NCBI GenBank assembly: GCA_014843695.1
Contig: CM026390.1
Location: forward strand, 60,044,598-60,108,597
Direction: 5' to 3'
Source: Archivesica marissinica
Taxonomy: Eukaryota; Mollusca; Bivalvia; Venerida; Vesicomyidae
Length of the DNA stretch: 64,000 nucleotides
Part shown: one piece after another, positions 61,559-64,000 of the stretch
Layout: every line of letters begins with the position of its first letter
How positions within the stretch are numbered: position 1 is the stretch's first letter
The notes under the pieces: generated by a model
What the model was told of the DNA's origin: nothing
Database searches by the model: none
What the model saw: the letters and a program-made list of their open reading frames with translations, nothing else
Position numbers and translations under genes: made by a program

Positions 61559-62285
61559 TATCCCACCTCCATAGATATTACTGGGACTTCATAGAGATTT
61601 AGGTTAATATACTATTATATCTCCATACAAATGAAAGCCATTTAGCTATCATGCAGTGGATAAGCAGTGGCCATATCTATCCCACCTCCATAGATATTAC
61701 TGGGACTTCATGAGATTAAGGTTAATATACTAATATATCTCCATACAAACGACAGCCATTTAGCTATCATGCAGTGGATAAGTAGTCGCCATATCTATCT
61801 CACCTCCATAGATATTACTGGGACTACATGAGATTAAGGTTAATATACTATTATATCTCCATACAAATGACAGCCATTTAGCTATCATGCAGTGGATAAG
61901 TAGTCGCCATATATATCCCACCTCGATAGATATTACTGGGACTACATGAGATTAAGGTTAATATACTATTATATCTCCATACAAACGACAGCCATTTAGC
62001 TATCATGCAGTGGATAAGTAGTCGCCATATATATCCCACCTCGATAGATATTACTGGGACTACATGAGATTAAGGTTAATATACTATTATATCTCCATAC
62101 AAACGACAGCCATTTAGCTATCATGCAGTGGATAAGTAGTGGCCATATCTATCCCACCTCGATAGATATTACTGGGACTACATGAGATTCTAGCGTTTAT
62201 TATGAACATTGGTTTGGCTACTACATTGTCAATGTATGTTGTATTGGTAATGGCGTCAGGAGGTGCTTCTATGAGGGTAGGGTTA

Positions 62286-62505
62286 AGCCCCAAAAACAAA
62301 TTAATTAATTATTGGTAATGGCATCAGGAGGTTAAGGGAAAGGATTAAGCCCCAAAAACAAACTAATTAATTATTGGTAATGGCATCAGGAGGTTAAGGG
62401 AAAGGGTTAAACCCCAAAAACAAATTAATTAATTATTGGTAATGGCATCAGGAGGTTAAAGGAAAGGGTTAAGCCCCAAAAACAAATTAATTAATTAATT
62501 TAAGT
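62286..62505. repeat. 62-bp repeat grown from the MITE-M right end
   Basis: Units at exact 62-bp spacing with TTAAGCCCCAAAAACAAATT and ATTGGTAATGGCATCAGGAG. The latter is the MITE-M subterminal sequence, so the unit combines the MITE end and its flank. About 3.5 copies. Confidence 0.9.
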
Positions 62506-62722
62506 AAAAGTATGCAAAGAAATTGATTAATCCACACATGTTTGTGTGTATCAATTCACCCTATGGAACCCGATACAACAAATTATGTTTACTGTGAAAT
62601 ATTGATACAATGAAACCCGTAAATCAATTGAAACAGCAGAAATTGGCCTATGTTATTTCAATTCATGTTTCCATCTGTTGGCTCCATTTGTTCATAGTAA
62701 GGATCTATTTGTTGCATTGTCT
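62506..62722. other. no feature seen
   Basis: AT-rich sequence. A candidate last NTAN1 exon was looked for here and not found. Confidence 0.45.
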
Positions 62723-62848
62723 TAGCCTGGGAACAGGCGTCGATATATTTTTACCTGGTCTGTCAAATAAATATATATCAAGTTTCACCAGGCTGTTATT
62801 TTGCCAGAAGTTAAATATTGAACAATCGACAGACTGGAACCCAGGCTA
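62723..62848 (-). mobile_element. MITE-Q, 126-bp short form
   Basis: TAGCCTGGGAACAGGCGTCG at the left and GACTGGAACCCAGGCTA at the right. An imperfect GCATTG-type flanking duplication is possible (left 62714, right 62849). Internally deleted relative to 46173-46751. Confidence 0.8.
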
Positions 62849-62973
62849 GCATTGCGTTACAAAGGATGTACACTACTTTTTGAACTAGACCTTGTGTATA
62901 TAGTTTGTTTCATTTTGCTTGAGGCCCAAGTAGGAGTATGTTTTTCCATTTCCAATTTATATAAATCCAAAAC

Positions 62974-63232
62974 AGGGACATCCGTGGTTGTGGTCGTTGA
63001 CATCAAATCACTTGCCCCTCACCGCTGTAGGTTCGCACGCCACTTTGGTGGAATTATTTCATGTTAGGAAGCTATCCAGCTGGTTTGCGGAAGCTCGGTG
63101 GTTCTACCTGTATGTCCGACCATGCCTGAAATACTGCTCAGAGGGGCACCAGGATCTTCCTCCACCAATAATAGCTGGAGAGTCGCTATATGATCTAAGC
63201 TGTCTGTGCCACTTTAAAACCCCAAACAATCA
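62974..63232 (+). mobile_element. SINE-A copy
   Basis: Head ATCCGTGGTTGTGGTCGTTG, degraded B box GTAGGTTCGCACGCC, body GGAAGCTATCCAGC, GGAGAGTCGCTATATGA, and end CACTTTAAAACCCCAAAC. Confidence 0.8.
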
Positions 63233-63234
63233 CA

Positions 63235-63833
63235 TACAGTCAAACCTGTCTTAGTGGTCACCTCTATTAAGTACAGTCAAACCTGTGTTTGTGGTCACCT
63301 CCATTAAGTACAGTCAAACCTGTGTTAGTGGTCACCTCTATTAAGTACAGTCAAACCTGTGTTAGTGGTCACCTCTATTAAGTATAGTCAAACCTGTGTT
63401 AGTGGTCACCTCTATTAAGTACAGTCAAACCTGTGTTGTTGGTCACCTCTATTAAGTACAGTCAAACCTGTGTTAGTGGTCACCTCTATTAAGTACAGTC
63501 AAACCTGTGTTAGTGGTCACCTCTATTAAGTACAGTCAAACCTGTGTTAGTGGTCACCTCTATTAGTGTTGTGTTAGTACAGTCAAACCTGTGTTAGTGG
63601 TCACCTCTATTAAGTACAGTCAAACCTGTGTTAGTGGTCACCTCTATTAAGTACAGTCAAACCTGTGTTAGTGGTCACCTCTATTAAGCAGCCAACCTGT
63701 ATTAAGCAGCCAGTTTCCAGATTCCCAATATGTTGTTTTATTATACATTTGACCTCTATTAAGCAGCCACCTGTGCTAAGCAGCCACTTTATGTAATTCC
63801 CTTAGCTGGCTGTTTAAGACAGGTTTGACTGTA
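63235..63833 (+). mobile_element. MITE-P with left terminus expanded into a 37-bp array
   Basis: Twelve or so units of TACAGTCAAACCTGTGTTAG plus TGGTCACCTCTATTAAG (63235-63690) precede one body and the right terminus ACAGGTTTGACTGTA at 63819-63833. The unit is the MITE's own left end. One unit near 63564 is irregular. Confidence 0.9.
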
Positions 63834-63873
63834 AATCCAAAAGATCATGTGAAATAGACATGATTCATACAGA

Positions 63874-63979
63874 AGTTGTGATAGCACAGTGGTAGCAAGT
63901 TCGCTTCAGGTGTCAGAGGTTCAGAGGTCACGCCTAGCTGTAGTCATAATGATTGTGCCCCTATGGGCCTCAAGAGCGA
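63874..63979 (+). mobile_element. SINE-C partial
   Basis: Head GTTGTGATAGCACAGTGGTA and GTTCGCTTCAGGTG, a degraded B box, and a short body CATAATGATTGTGCCCCTAT ending at CAAGAGCGA, where a MITE-L begins. Confidence 0.7.
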
Positions 63980-64000
63980 TTAACCCATTCAACCCCAAGT
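63980..64000 (+). mobile_element. MITE-L left end, cut by window edge
   Basis: TTAACCCATTCAACCCCAAG is the MITE-L left terminus. Confidence 0.75.

Larger units (their letters stand above)
59949..62287 (+). mobile_element. MITE-M expanded into a 119-bp array
   Basis: Begins TTAACCCTTTCCTTCATAGA and ends CTTCTATGAGGGTAGGGTTAA. Between the ends there are about 14 tandem copies of the roughly 119-bp internal segment, interrupted by two SINE-E copies. Intact MITE-M at 15567 has only two copies of this segment. Confidence 0.88.

Noticed and set aside
58152..64000. Final NTAN1 exon
   Set aside because: I looked for the conserved C-terminal region on the + strand and found no frame resembling it with acceptor and stop; the region is MITE and SINE material. 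A translated search against NTAN1 proteins would settle this.

Overview
The window is eukaryotic genomic DNA: AT-rich, with long introns and dense SINEs, MITEs and minisatellites. The one gene I can support is an orthologue of NTAN1 (protein N-terminal asparagine amidohydrolase), on the + strand from 6054 to 58151. Nine coding exons chain with matching splice phases into 253 codons. The remaining C-terminal part (about 55 residues by comparison with vertebrate NTAN1) was not found and probably lies 3' of the window. The protein sequence and the tRNA-derived SINEs suggest an invertebrate, most likely a mollusc (perhaps a bivalve). That is inference; nothing here fixes the species.

Layout: 1-884 assembly gap; 885-6047 upstream DNA with SINEs, hairpin MITEs and a (CAT)n tract; exon 1 at 6054-6137. 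Intron 1 holds a 33/65-bp array (7.6-9.1 kb) and a 33/45-bp array (11.3-14.3 kb). Exon 2 is at 14565-14667. Intron 2 holds a 53-bp array, several SINEs and the first 9.6 kb of a very large 20-bp satellite. Exons 3 and 4 are at 27780-27845 and 29294-29402. A gap of exactly 1000 N follows (29661-30660), then another 10.9 kb of the same satellite, then a nearly identical second copy of the exon 3-4 block (42180-44159). Exons 5 to 9 follow at 45455, 46806, 48394, 51143 and 58038, each separated by introns carrying their own tandem arrays. From 58.2 to 64 kb there are only nested MITEs, SINEs and repeat arrays.

The most unusual signal is where the tandem arrays begin. Two start exactly at 5' splice sites of NTAN1 and carry copies of the exon end plus donor (after exons 6 and 7). 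A third repeats a perfect GTAAGT in every unit. Intron 5 repeats a polypyrimidine-CAG acceptor-like block. Several others are amplified from the terminal inverted repeats of TTAA-type or TA-type MITEs. So tandem amplification appears to start repeatedly at functional boundary sequences (splice junctions and transposon ends). Most long open frames in the window are by-products of stop-free satellite units and are not genes.

The duplicated exon 3-4 block flanking the gap most likely reflects two haplotype contigs scaffolded in tandem, because splicing both copies would shift the reading frame. Labels such as SINE-A or MITE-L are mine, used only to link copies inside this window.
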